From Samsoniella hepiali (lineage: Eukaryota; Ascomycota; Sordariomycetes; Hypocreales; Cordycipitaceae), in assembly GCA_001455915.2 (NCBI GenBank), contig LNDK02000081.1:1955752-2019751 (forward strand): a stretch of 64,000 nt of DNA, written 5' to 3'. The notes below the pieces were generated by a model, which made no database searches, had not been told where the DNA came from, and was given only the letters and a program-made list of their open reading frames with translations. Positions 1 to 10,541 of this stretch are shown one piece after another. How positions within the stretch are numbered: the first letter of the stretch is position 1; the number at the start of each line of letters is the position of its first letter. The translations under genes and the position numbers were made by a program.

Positions 1-696
1 GCGGCTGGCGATACTGGAGACCCAGCGATCAAAGACAGGCTGCTTGCGAACATGATGGCACCCAAGTCGATTGATCTGAAGCTCGATGCGCAGGTCATGC
101 TTATCAAGAATTTGGATGCATCACTGGTGAATGGATCTCTTGGCCGTGTGATTGGATTCTCGGATGAGCGAACATTTGAGATGGGCGCAGGTATACCGGA
201 TGACCCGACAATGGATGTCGCTTTCAACAAAGCACGGAAGAAGCTGAGCAGTTTCAGCCGCGACGGTGAGCTGATGTCGAATTCCGGGAAGCAGTTTCCG
301 GTAGTGCAATTTGTCTCGGCATCGGGTATGCCGCGTGTGATCCTGTGCCAGCCGGAAGAGTGGAAGGTTGAGCTGCCCAATGGCGAGGTGCAAGCAAAGA
401 GAACGCAGCTGCCGTTGATTCTGGCCTGGGCACTATCAATTCACAAAGCGCAGGGTCAAACGCTGGAACGAGTCACGGTCAACCTGGGCAAGGTATTCGA
501 AAAGGGCCAGGCGTACGTGGCGCTATCCCGAGCCACCTGTCAAGAGGGACTTCGTGTGATAGGCTTTGACAGGCATAAAGTGATGGCACACCCAAAGGTG
601 GTGGAATTCTATGACAAGCTGTATTCGGCAGCGGAAGCAGGCATGCGGCGGTCGAACACTATATTAGACTTTGTGGCGGCTAGAAGAGGCCACTAG
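1..696 (+). CDS. PIF1: ATP-dependent DNA helicase PIF1, C-terminal part (5' end outside window)
   Basis: The reading frame is open from base 1, so this is the 3' end of a longer gene; the first ATG inside the window, at 52, is internal. Pif1 is a 5'-to-3' superfamily 1B helicase that unwinds G-quadruplexes and DNA-RNA hybrids in nuclei and mitochondria. The fragment carries the late helicase motifs: the segment LAWALSIHKAQGQTLERV near codons 141-158 (motif V region) and GQAYVALSRA shortly after (motif VI with the arginine finger). The end, with KVMAHPKVVEFYDKL, is the usual tail of host fungal Pif1. The Walker A and B motifs lie outside the window. A Helitron-encoded Pif1-like helicase is the main alternative, but the sequence looks like the cellular enzyme and no Helitron end is visible downstream. 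Confidence 0.88.
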   Translation, partial: AAGDTGDPAIKDRLLANMMAPKSIDLKLDAQVMLIKNLDASLVNGSLGRVIGFSDERTFEMGAGIPDDPTMDVAFNKARKKLSSFSRDGELMSNSGKQFPVVQFVSASGMPRVILCQPEEWKVELPNGEVQAKRTQLPLILAWALSIHKAQGQTLERVTVNLGKVFEKGQAYVALSRATCQEGLRVIGFDRHKVMAHPKVVEFYDKLYSAAEAGMRRSNTILDFVAARRGH

Positions 697-1915
697 ATGA
701 TGCATAGCTACGGATGGTCGGTAGTAGATTGGTACACTACGAATGATGCATGGTTACCTATGTTCTGAGCTTGAGGTGGTGACTGTGACTGACCCCAAGA
801 CGGAAGGGAAGAATGGCTTCGGCAGGGTGGGTCTGACGCCGTGGCACATTGAGTGATGACTCTGCCGGCGAGCGGGTCCATGGCTGCAGCTAGTGGCACA
901 GCGGGAGATGTTGTAGTTAGCTTGCGTGCCGAATTAATATCAGTAGTTATAGTACTTCCAAACCGCAATCTATGGCGACGGTGTGCATTTTGCTCGGAGT
1001 TCCCGAGTCTGCTGCCTAGCGAGAGACACCACGAACGGGCTGTGACAACGGCTGCCGGTGCAGTGTAATTAGAGGGGCCTACCTTGCCTGAGGGACCTCC
1101 CTGGACACAAAAAACGCGCCCCTCTACTCTTAGTGGGCTCCCCCAGTGGCGCAGAGGGGAGTTGGCCGTTCTGGCGGGGAGCTGGACAACAGGATTTCTT
1201 CGGCCATGTGCTTCTCTTTTCCTCCTTCACTCCTCAACCCCAACGATTCTCCTCCCCGAGAGCCGACAACCTGCAGCGCGATAAAACAAGACGAGATTGC
1301 TGGAGCCCTTCTCGTCTGTTTCTTCTGCATTGCCTGCTCCTGTCTGTCGCCCGCCTTGCCTCTACTGCCGCGGCCCCCCCCCCCCCCGCCCCTTGGAAGC
1401 AGCACCCGGGCAGCTTGGCCACGAGACCTCTTGTTTTTCTGCCTCTGGCCCTAGCAACGAGAGCAAGGCGAGAGCAGCTTGGCCAATTCACTTGAGCAAC
1501 GAGGAAGCAAAAAAATAGGAACAAGGAGCAGGTATTCGGTTACTTGGCAACTGTTTCTTTTTTTTTTTTTCTTCTTACTTCTCCTGCTTTCCCTCCTGGT
1601 ACTCTCTGCTCCACCGACTACGCGCGCGCAAATCGGGACAATCAAGAAAGCAAAGCACAAACCACGAGCCACCTCAGCAACCACGGCAGCATTTTGGATT
1701 CGACCGAAAAAGTCACGACACAATATTCCTGGCCCACCACTCTCAATCTCGAAGTTTCCTCTTTAATGCAGGAGATTCTCGGCTAGGCATAGTGGTCTCT
1801 CGTGACGACAGCTTGCTTCCCCCTGTTTGGCGACATCAACCTATCCCTGTGCACAACAACCGCGCGACGACTCACCGACGGCCTACGGCCCATACGACTT
1901 TGCGAGTCATTCAAT
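697..1915. other. Intergenic region and EDC3 5' leader
   Basis: No credible gene. It holds the 3' end region of PIF1 and the promoter and leader of EDC3. There is a homopolymeric C tract at about 1374-1387 and a T-rich tract at about 1557-1570. Short open frames here overlap one another on both strands and have low-complexity composition. Confidence 0.7.
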
Positions 1916-4185
1916 ATGGCGAACCAATTCATCGGTCTCCAGATGCGGGTAGTCCTGCGCGACCCTCCAGGACACCGGCTCATCGGCACCGTTCGAGATG
2001 TTGAAGCTGGTAGCAGCCTCAGCCTCACCAACGGTATGCACTCTTTACCCTTCTCACTACCCAGGAGCTATTATACTAACGTTTCCAACTAGTCTTTGTA
2101 GTTGCGACGCAAGAGCATCTCCCGCTGATGCGCATCAATGCCCTCAACATTGCCGACCTCTCCGAGCTACCCCAAGAGCAGCATCAGCAGCAACCTCCTC
2201 CGCCCGGCTACGATGCCACGACACCAACTCAGCAGTCAGAATATGCCACTCAAACGACGTCACCGACGAAATCAAATTTTGTTGACCCTGCTATCCTGAG
2301 CATGGGCCGCCGCCCAGGTTCGGGGCCTCCTCCGGCGAGTGCACCGAACAAGGCACCTACGCAGTCCTTGAACCCGGGCAGGCCATACCCAGTTCTTCCA
2401 CCAGGAGATCAGTCCAAAGGAGATCTCGGTCGTCTCTTCAAGAGCATAAACATTTCCAAGGCATATGATGCCGAGAATGTGCCGACTACCTCCGAGGCAA
2501 CACCACAGAAGCGCAAGACTCGAAACCGCAACTCCCGACAGTCGAAACAACCTGACCAGGATGGTGACGGCGTCGCCGCTGCTCCCGGTAGCCACGGCAA
2601 GGGCTGGCGACAGACGCCTATGCTGCAGAGCACATCGTCCTTTCAGCCATTCAAAGCTCTCAAGAAGAACGGCAAGACGCCCAAAGACTTGCCTGACAAT
2701 GGCTGGGCTTCAGAAGATGTCACGGAAGAAATGCCCGAGTTTGACTTTGAGAACAACCTCGCCAAGTTTGACAAGCGCACGCTGTTTGACCAGATGCGCA
2801 AGGATGACGTGGTTGACGAAGCTGATCGGCTCGTGTCGCACAACCGGAACCCAAAGGCCGGCACAGCAGGCGGCAAGAACTTGCACTACACGGAAAACGT
2901 CCTTGACTTGCCATCTAGCGCCCAGAATGCCGATTATTGGAATAGTGAGGCTGAAGTCGGAGGCGTCCATCACAATGAAGTATTGAGCGGCCGCGAGCAG
3001 AAAAGCGGGCAATCGACCAAGCGAGCAGACAGCAAATCGGGGCCGAGCCGCCGTTCGCAGTCGCGCAAGGCAAGTGCTCCCATGGGCGGGCAGCCACTTA
3101 CGCGAGTCAACTCAAGCGTGCGGCAATCACTCCCATCTCGTCGATCCAGCCCACGATCTGGATATCGCAGCGCCGACGTACAGCTGCCACAGGTTCAGCA
3201 GCCGGGTCTCTACCTGGTCCCGTCAAACCGCCGGGTCGAGGCGATTTCTACGCTTCAGATGCTCAACCTAGAAAATATTGCGGCCAACGAAGTTGGACTG
3301 CCGGAGACTCTGATGGCTGAGAATGCTGGCCGTGGCATCGCCGAGGTAGCAGTAAAGGCACTGTCCGACCCGGCCCTCAAAGTTCGATACGAAATGGCCG
3401 GAGCGGCGCTGTCGCAGGCCTCTGACGCATCGTTGCCAAACAATTCCACGGTTGTGATTTTGGCCGGTAACAACAAGTCAAGCATCCGGGCGCTGGTCGC
3501 CGGTCGTCACTTGCGCAACAAGGGCTACGATATCATGGTTTGCCTGGTGGGCATTGAGCGAGAGCGCGACCTACTGGAGGAGCTACGCCGCCAGATCCAG
3601 CTGTACCGCAGCTTTGGTGGCAAGGTGCTCAAGAAGAATGACTTTTTTGAGCAGCTACGCAAGACGACGCCGGCTGGAGCAGCGGTGACGGCGGCAGGCA
3701 GCGCAGGAGCTGGACGGGTGTCGGTATCTCTGATCATTGACGCTCTACTCGGACTTACCATGTCGTTTGAGGAGCTGCGTATAGGCGATCAAGCGACCGT
3801 GTACGAGCTGATGGAGTGGGCCAACCGCAACGAAGCTTTTGTGCTGTCGATTGATGTGCCGTCGGGCATCGATCCCAGCACTGGCAAGGTGGCCATCATT
3901 GACGGGTCACAACTCTTTGTCAAGCCGCGATATGTTGTTGCTGTGGGAGCTCCGAAACGAGGACTGGTGGAGGCCGTGACACCGCTGGATGAAGACGATC
4001 CGCTGGCAGCGAGCGGGGGCGTCGCGCAAGACGAGGAGTGGCGACTGTACATCGTGGACATGGGTCTAGGGCACACTGTCTGGCGCAAAGCCGGAACCAA
4101 GGTGCGCAAGGGCATCGACTTTGACGGCAAGTGGGTACTGGAGATGAAATACCGAGGGGTCGAGGAGGCGGCCGATGATTACTGA
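1916..4185 (+). CDS. EDC3: Enhancer of mRNA-decapping protein 3 (LSm, FDF and YjeF_N domains)
   Basis: Two exons, 1916-2033 and 2093-4185, give 736 residues. The 59-nt intron has donor gtatgc, a tactaac branch point and acceptor ctag, and it joins in frame inside the LSm fold. The start is fixed by MANQFIGLQM, the family N-terminus. Residues 1-75 form the divergent LSm domain, which binds the Dcp2 decapping enzyme. A long disordered Q/P/S/R-rich linker follows. The FDF box (FDFENNLAKFDKRTLFDQ) lies at about 256-290 and binds the DEAD-box helicase Dhh1. From about 428 a YjeF_N Rossmann domain mediates dimerisation. The protein acts in cytoplasmic P-bodies. The order and spacing of the three domains leave little doubt about identity. 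Confidence 0.95.
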
Positions 4186-4598
4186 TGGGACACGCGTGTC
4201 TCGTTGGTCTGGGACAAGACGTGCAATTTTTGATTTCCTTTGTGGTTTGCATATCGGCGGCGTTTATGGAAAGGAGATGGTGTTTTATTTCCAAAAGAGA
4301 GAAGATGGATTCTTTTCGTTGTTTGTTTTCACACCTCCCATTCTCATCACCTTTTGTTTCTTTTCATGGGACAAGGTGTCCGTAGGGCAAGGCCCACGTT
4401 TCCTTTTTTTTCGTCACCAGATTTTATACTTATTCGCGGCGGCTTTGACCAGATAGAAAAAAGGCAAATACCCCATGGAGACTGTCAAATTGAACTCTTT
4501 TTTTTTAATGACTTTGCCTCGTAATGTCTTGTTCTAGCAAAGCTGTCAACTCTATCTAGAGTGGGGTGACCTAAATGATGTACGTTCTAAATGTGGCC

Positions 4599-4636
4599 GG
4601 TGTGGAGCGTACTGAATTTCTGTCAGGGTACTGTAT
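4599..4636 (+). repeat. Copy A of a 38-bp dispersed repeat
   Basis: It matches 44782-44819 at 32 of 38 positions in the same orientation. Five of the six differences are C/T or G/A transitions, as expected for an old repeat decaying by cytosine mutation. Both copies also have tgtacg about 20 bases upstream, so the original element was longer. Confidence 0.55.
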
Positions 4637-6169
4637 TTAGAGATGATGAATTTTTATAAAGGTGGCATCTTCCGTTCGGAGGTAGGTATCTAGGCGTTTG
4701 AGCGTTGGACAGGGAGCAGGGAAATAAGCTTATCTCTAGCGGGCGCTGGCTAACGAGGTAGGGATGGTTGGGGGGGGTTACGAGGCTTGCGACGCGGGGT
4801 TATCATTGGCGCGGGTGATGGTGATGGCTGCATGAAATATATTGGGTAACGTGATGTAGAAAAACGTGGTGAGGGGGGGAGGGGAAGGAGGGGAAAGGGA
4901 AGGGAATACTTTTTTTTTTGGTCTTTTTCAGTCGCTGATCACTTGGGCTGTAGGGAAAAGAAGAAAAATGCCAAGAAACACGGAAGACCTGGCAGAAGAG
5001 GGTTTGCGCCATTCAGCTGAGGCGCCCGCAACCTGTGGCTCGGGAAGGTGTGAATTTGCTTGCCCTTTTTTCCCCCTCCCGCCTTGTTTGGCTGACATGG
5101 CGCCGAGAAGTTTAAGAGATGGTGGGATCTCAGTACCGATGGAGAGAGAGAGAGAGAGTGAGAGTGACTCGATGCTTTTTTTTTTTCGGTACATTTCTCT
5201 CAGCCCTGGAGTTTTGTCTATTTTAGTCTGCTGAAAGGCATGCAGAGAGAGAGAGAGCCCTGTCCAATATTAACCATGGCGCCATTTCTCATCCGCCCGG
5301 GGGGGCTGCATGACTAGTCATAACTGCTGCATGAGGACAGACGAGGAAAGACATGCAGACGATAAGCGGCCGTTGAACTTGGGGAGTTGCGGTTTTCTTT
5401 CTTTTGTTGCGGCAAACGATTCTTGATTCCTTTTTCTCCTACGATTTGAATCATTTTATATGGTTATATTCGGCAGGGTGGAGAGACGTTCCCGTGATGA
5501 CTTGTCTTGTAGCATACGGAAGATGGCTCCAGATACGGTTGGAGACGGGTTGTTGCCGTCGGGGCCTGCTGAAGACGAATTTGCGCACAACAAGATGAGC
5601 AGCATTGGCTAACAGGATAAACGAACGGTACATAAGTCCAACTGGTGGCAAGGGCAGGCGGCGTTTGGCCGCTCATCAGCGATTACCTGCTAACCTACCT
5701 GGGTACCTTGGTAGGTACACTGGGTAATAAGCATCCACTAAAAACCGCTTCCTTCAGTGGTCCACACAGCCCCCCCTTGCCCGTCGGTTCTCCGTTTGGT
5801 GGCCTGTACCAGGTGTCACTGCATCGTACCAAATCTCGCTCGCCCTCGCCGCCCTTCCACTTCCCTCTCCAACCACATTGTGTACGACTTCATCCGCCGC
5901 CGCCCCGCATTCCCCGACTCTCCGACTCTGCTCTCTCTCTCTCTCTTTCTCTTCTTCTTCTTTGTCTATTTGTCCAAACCGCTCCCTTTTTTTCCTAGCG
6001 CCATTGTCTCGTTTCCCAGCATACAAACGACCAAACCACCACCAACGCAACAGCGCCGGCCGCGCAGCCACGCCGCCACCTTTTCAGTTTCCCGTTGAAA
6101 ACGGTCGCTCGGAAAACCCCGTCCCAAACTGACAAACGTCACCCACGGGTCGGGGGCATACCGCACTCC

Positions 6170-6187
6170 ATGGCCCTCACTCGATAG
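6170..6187 (+). promoter_or_regulatory. Short upstream ORF in the presumed palH leader
   Basis: ATG-GCC-CTC-ACT-CGA-TAG encodes MALTR and stops 162 bases before the palH start. Its start has a good context (ccATGG). It matters only if the transcript begins upstream of 6170, which the sequence cannot show. Confidence 0.35.
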
Positions 6188-6349
6188 CCCTTTGGTTTTT
6201 TTCTCCTCCTCCGTCTCGGCCGCCTTTCTCACAACCACGCGCGGCGACTTTTGAGCGCGCGCGCCGCTCGACCACCCCGGATCGGTTGCTCATAACACAA
6301 CTCTTTCTCCTTTGCCCGCCAAGGGGGGGAGGCAATCTTCGCAGAGAGC

Positions 6350-8956
6350 ATGGTGTCCGTCGACGTTGCCGCCTCGGCGACGCTGACGGCGGCCGCGTCC
6401 CTCTGCGCGTCGACCCTCTACCCGGCCTTTGGCGTCATCACCCTCCCGGAACTCGGCCTGCCCATCACCCTCGCCGAGCCGCTCGTGCAGCAGGTCCCCT
6501 GCGGGCCTCTGCTGGTACGGCGCGTCGACGGCGACGACGCTTCCAGCAGTAGCGGCAGCAGTACCGCAGAGTCGAAACAGGGAGCCACCAGCAACGGCAC
6601 GCCCGTCACCTCGCCGCCCGTCACGCTCTCGGGCTCGGCGCAGGCCGCCGCCGCGACCAACTCCTCCACGGACGACGGCAACGTGACGATATCGGACATT
6701 GTCCTCACGGCCACGACGGGCACCCCGACCGCCTCGGCGACGCTCAACTTTCACAACGGCAACGACAACCCCAAGACGGTGCACATTTCGAGTTTCGGCG
6801 ACCCCTTCTACCTCTCCACCTCGCCCATCATCTACGCCCTCGCCGCCACCACCATTGTGTCCTGGATGCTCGTCATTGCCCTCTTCATCACCACCCGCTC
6901 CACCTTTGACGGCGGCATCGTCTACCTCGGCAGCCGCGGGAGCTTCACCGGCAGCTCCTCCTCAGGCGGCGTCAGCATCGGCGGCCGTCCCTGGCTGCAA
7001 AAGATTGCCGCCCTGACCGTCGCCATATCGCTCACCATTGCCACGGCCGACACAATGTCCATTGCCAAGGACCAGTACGTATGGGGCGTCACCAATGCGC
7101 GCGAGCTGCAGCGCGACGTCATGTCTCGTATGGAGCTCAAAGTCATTCGAATTATATCAGACACCTTTCTCTGGCTAGCGCAAGCCCAGACGCTTATCCG
7201 CCTCTTTCCTCGACACCGTGAAAAGGTCGTTATTAAATGGGTCGCATTTGCACTCATCAGTCTTGACATTGTCTTTTCCTCGCTCAACAGCTTTCCGTTT
7301 GGAGAATATGACATCTTGAACGGCAACTACATCGATCCCAACGCAACCGACGACAGCCGCGCCAACAAAGGCCTCGCCCACCCCATCCCAGCCATTAGCT
7401 ACGTCTTCAAACTCTCGCTCGGCCTCTTGTACTTTTTCTGGGTCTCATACTACGCATTCTTAAAACGAAGATATGCCTTTTACCATCCGTTGATGAAGAA
7501 CATTTGCCTCGTGGCCGTCATTTCGCTTCTGTCCATCACCGTGCCCATTGTTTTTTTCATTCTCGACATTTCGAAACCAAACTTTACCGCCTGGGGCGAC
7601 TATGTGCGCTGGGTCGGCGCCGCCGCTGCCAGTGTGGTTGTCTGGGAATGGGTCGAAAGGATAGAGGCCCTAGAGCGAGAAGAGAAAAAGGACGGCGTGT
7701 TGGGCCGTGAAGTTTACGACGGGGACGACATGCTCGAGATTAACGCCGCCGAATACCCGTGGCGCCATAAACACGGCAAATTTGGAGGAAGTGGAAGCAG
7801 CGGTGGAAGCAACGGTGTCGACTTGGAAGGGCAGATGCATCACCGGCCCAATGGGCATGCCTTTGGTCCAGGTGGCTTGCAGAACGGGCACGCTGGAGGG
7901 CCGACATCCCACGAACACGAAGGGCGGAGCATGGGCGACATATTACGTCCACCAATCTGGTCGCAACGAGCAGCGCAGGCTGCCACACCCGTTAGCAGAA
8001 CCGATACACCCAGCGCGGCAAGCACAGTCTACGCTGTGCGCTATCAAGGCGAGTCGAGGACACCAGAGCCGCCCGTTCCATATTACACACACGCCACAGA
8101 TTTGGTCAGACACCCAAGCGGGCCGCAGAGCTATAGCGAGGATGCTCACGACGCACGGAGCCATAATGGGCGAGGTGCGGGAGCGAGATCCTCGCCGGAT
8201 ACGGCTGGCGACGCTGCAAACGCCGCAAGTGAAAGCAATAGAGAACCAGGCACTACGATACCCGCACGCTCGAGGGTTATGAGGTCGGTATCGTACAGCA
8301 ACGAGCCGGAAGTGCAAGACGCCGCCGATGATCAGCACACCGTAACCCGCACCATGGACTTTAACGCCATTGCAACAGGTGGGCGAGGCGGTCGGGGCGG
8401 CCGATGGGATATTCGCGGGCGCCTGGAGGACTTTGCCGCGTCTCAGGCCGATCGCTTCCGCGAGAAGCTTCACCCCTCGACAGACACGGACAAGCTGCCC
8501 GTGACGGTGGTGCCTGCGCCTCCTCGTGTGGGCGCCGCGCTGCAGCAAGTCCTCGAAGAGGATGAGGAAAGCAGCGAAGCGCGGCGACAAGAGCGACAAC
8601 AAGAACGACAACAGCGTACGCAGCAGCATTCCCAAGGTGGCAGTGCCTACGGTGGCAGCTCAGCGATTGATGCCGCGGCGTCGACAGCCTCGGAACGCTA
8701 CGCCAACGGCCCCGCGCGATACTCGGCGGCGCGCAGCAGGCCGTCGCCGCTTCCTCTGCCGGTGAACCAGCCGCCGCTGTGGCCGGGCGTGAATCGTCGT
8801 GCCGCGGCGTACGACGAGGAAGAAGAAGACGAGGAGGAGGAGGAAGAAGAGTCGTTTGAGGGCGAAGAGGACGAGGAAGAGGAAGGCCAGTCGACGACGG
8901 ATGACTTGTCGTCGGTCTTGTCCCGCGAGCGACCGGCGGCGTCTCGCGCGGGTTGA
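6350..8956 (+). CDS. palH: pH-response regulator PalH/Rim21 (seven-transmembrane ambient-pH sensor)
   Basis: A single exon of 868 residues. PalH/Rim21 is the plasma-membrane sensor of alkaline pH that signals through the arrestin PalF and the ESCRT-linked Pal proteins to activate the transcription factor PacC. Seven hydrophobic segments fall at about 157-180, 216-236, 265-285, 292-313, 349-371, 384-406 and 418-436. The core has the family sequence FLWLAQAQTLIRLFPRHREK around 273-292. The N-terminal 155 residues are Ser/Thr/Gly-rich and probably exposed. The cytoplasmic tail from 437 to 868, where PalF would bind, is disordered, with Gly and Gln runs and a Glu/Asp-rich stretch near 820-850. 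The length is within the range of fungal PalH. The start is the first in-frame ATG and leads directly into the family N-terminus. Confidence 0.93.
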   Translation: MVSVDVAASATLTAAASLCASTLYPAFGVITLPELGLPITLAEPLVQQVPCGPLLVRRVDGDDASSSSGSSTAESKQGATSNGTPVTSPPVTLSGSAQAAAATNSSTDDGNVTISDIVLTATTGTPTASATLNFHNGNDNPKTVHISSFGDPFYLSTSPIIYALAATTIVSWMLVIALFITTRSTFDGGIVYLGSRGSFTGSSSSGGVSIGGRPWLQKIAALTVAISLTIATADTMSIAKDQYVWGVTNARELQRDVMSRMELKVIRIISDTFLWLAQAQTLIRLFPRHREKVVIKWVAFALISLDIVFSSLNSFPFGEYDILNGNYIDPNATDDSRANKGLAHPIPAISYVFKLSLGLLYFFWVSYYAFLKRRYAFYHPLMKNICLVAVISLLSITVPIVFFILDISKPNFTAWGDYVRWVGAAAASVVVWEWVERIEALEREEKKDGVLGREVYDGDDMLEINAAEYPWRHKHGKFGGSGSSGGSNGVDLEGQMHHRPNGHAFGPGGLQNGHAGGPTSHEHEGRSMGDILRPPIWSQRAAQAATPVSRTDTPSAASTVYAVRYQGESRTPEPPVPYYTHATDLVRHPSGPQSYSEDAHDARSHNGRGAGARSSPDTAGDAANAASESNREPGTTIPARSRVMRSVSYSNEPEVQDAADDQHTVTRTMDFNAIATGGRGGRGGRWDIRGRLEDFAASQADRFREKLHPSTDTDKLPVTVVPAPPRVGAALQQVLEEDEESSEARRQERQQERQQRTQQHSQGGSAYGGSSAIDAAASTASERYANGPARYSAARSRPSPLPLPVNQPPLWPGVNRRAAAYDEEEEDEEEEEEESFEGEEDEEEEGQSTTDDLSSVLSRERPAASRAG

Positions 8957-10541
8957 CATGTACATGAAGGATAAAAAAACAGATGACTTGAGAGAGGGAG
9001 AGAGTCGTCTTGTACATATATATATATTCGATATATCATCATTTTTGTGAGCGGCCTTTTTTGGTTTTTTGGAATGGGGGCGCTATATAGGGCGTTCGGG
9101 GGGGTTATCCCCGAGATGTTTATACATATTATATTGATTTCACTCTGGCATTACTCTCGCATTTGCAATGTAAAGGAACGTGTGCGTAATACTCATTATG
9201 GACAAGATGGTGGCCCTGTACTGGTACAACGACTCTAGAAACGGCTTGATTAACTCATTATTTAATCGCTACGAGAGGGATTCAACGACGAGTACAGTTA
9301 GCAGCTTGCCGTTTCCAACAAGCTCTCGAGTCGTAGTTCCTTTTGAGACTCGCTCTTCTTGGTCATCCTTGGCTATTCAGCCCTTTCCATTCCTTCACTT
9401 TGCTGCCGATTCGCCAACCTCTTTACAACAAGTGACCCTAGCAACCACTGCTGCTGTAAAAGGGATACTAAAAAGAGGCCTCTTTTGATTCGACGAGGGT
9501 GGTATGCTGCCAAGGACGCTGGGCCCTTGCGACTTTACCACGTCTGCACTGGCGCCGTCAGAGTCAGTGGGGGCTTTAATCAAACGGGCGGCCCTGCATG
9601 GGTGCTGGGGGGGACCGGGGTTGGTTCTCCTGAGTTGTTGTTCAAGAGGGAAAAAAAAACTGGGCGAAATACATAGGCTTTATAGAATGTTTTTTTGTTT
9701 TTTTTTTTTGTATATCGTTGTCTTGGCCCGGGGCCGGAGTCATAGAAGCTCTGTATACTCCGTTTGCTACCTGGTAGGTATCGGCAGCTGGCGACAGGAC
9801 GGCTGGGGCGAGCAAACGGGCTGCATCGCCAGATCTTACCCCGAGAGCCTCATCTATCCGTACTTGACCCAGATATCTACATTCTACGCATGCTATAAAT
9901 AAATACATCAAAAAAGGTTGAATCCGCGCTGCATGCATAGCTCACACCACCTTTTCTTGTCGTTTTTTGTCCCCTGCTTCCCCTGCAATCTCTGAATGAC
10001 GCGCTGCGGGTCAGATCCCTCTTCCGCTTCTCTGTCTTGTCGCAAGAAAAAAAACAGGGGTCCCCCACCAACCGAGGAGGCGCGAGAGAGGACCCCCGAC
10101 GAGGCACGCCCAAAATCTCAACTCGGTTTTTCCTCTGCCACGCCCAACCAACCCTCTTTTCTTCGTTCTTCTGCTTCTTCATCTCGGTCTCCCCTTGACG
10201 ACGACGACGACGACGACGACGGAAAGCTTGTCCTCTCTTTGTGGAATTGAACATTGCAAAACCACACACACACCTATCCGCTCCTTTATTTTTGACAAAA
10301 ACTTCTTTCTCTCTTCCGTCTGCATCCACACCTCTCTCCTGCTCCAACTTGGCCTTTCCTCCTTCCGGAGAGACAAAGTTTCGCGATTTGATCGAGAGGG
10401 TTGGGGAAAAAAAAAAACCCCCCCACGCGCTACCAGCGAACACGTCGTCACCAAGCGAAACTAAACACCAATCAACCAACCCACTGCCGAATTGGAACAG
10501 ACACGAACCGAGAGACGAGACCAAATTCTCCCACATCAATC
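8957..10541. other. Intergenic region: palH 3' end, ceramide synthase promoter and leader
   Basis: No supported gene. It carries an AT-rich palH 3' region with a TATATATA run near 9018, a T tract near 9690-9709, and a pyrimidine-rich probable leader from about 10140 to 10400 containing a (GAC)8 microsatellite. Confidence 0.7.
10197..10220 (+). repeat. (GAC)8 trinucleotide microsatellite
   Basis: Eight perfect GAC units lie about 320 bases upstream of the ceramide synthase start, probably in its 5' leader. Confidence 0.9.

Larger units (their letters stand above)
4186..6349. other. Intergenic region: EDC3 3' end, palH promoter and leader
   Basis: No gene is supported over 2.2 kb. It includes one copy of a 38-bp dispersed repeat (4599-4636), a GA microsatellite near 5143-5160, a TACCT/AGGTA-rich stretch at 5693-5718 and a pyrimidine-rich tract at about 5930-5970, as expected near a fungal transcription start. 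A five-codon upstream ORF (6170-6187) and a GCCAAG hexamer (6318-6323) precede the palH start. Confidence 0.7.

Noticed and set aside
1..696. PIF1 fragment as part of a Helitron
   Set aside because: The sequence and C-terminal tail match host Pif1, and no Helitron-like 3' hairpin with CTRR end was seen downstream. The 5' part outside the window could still change this.
9877..10536. 219-codon minus-strand frame over the ceramide synthase leader
   Set aside because: It contains an Arg run made by the (GAC)8 microsatellite and no domain; chance in a pyrimidine-rich leader is more likely.
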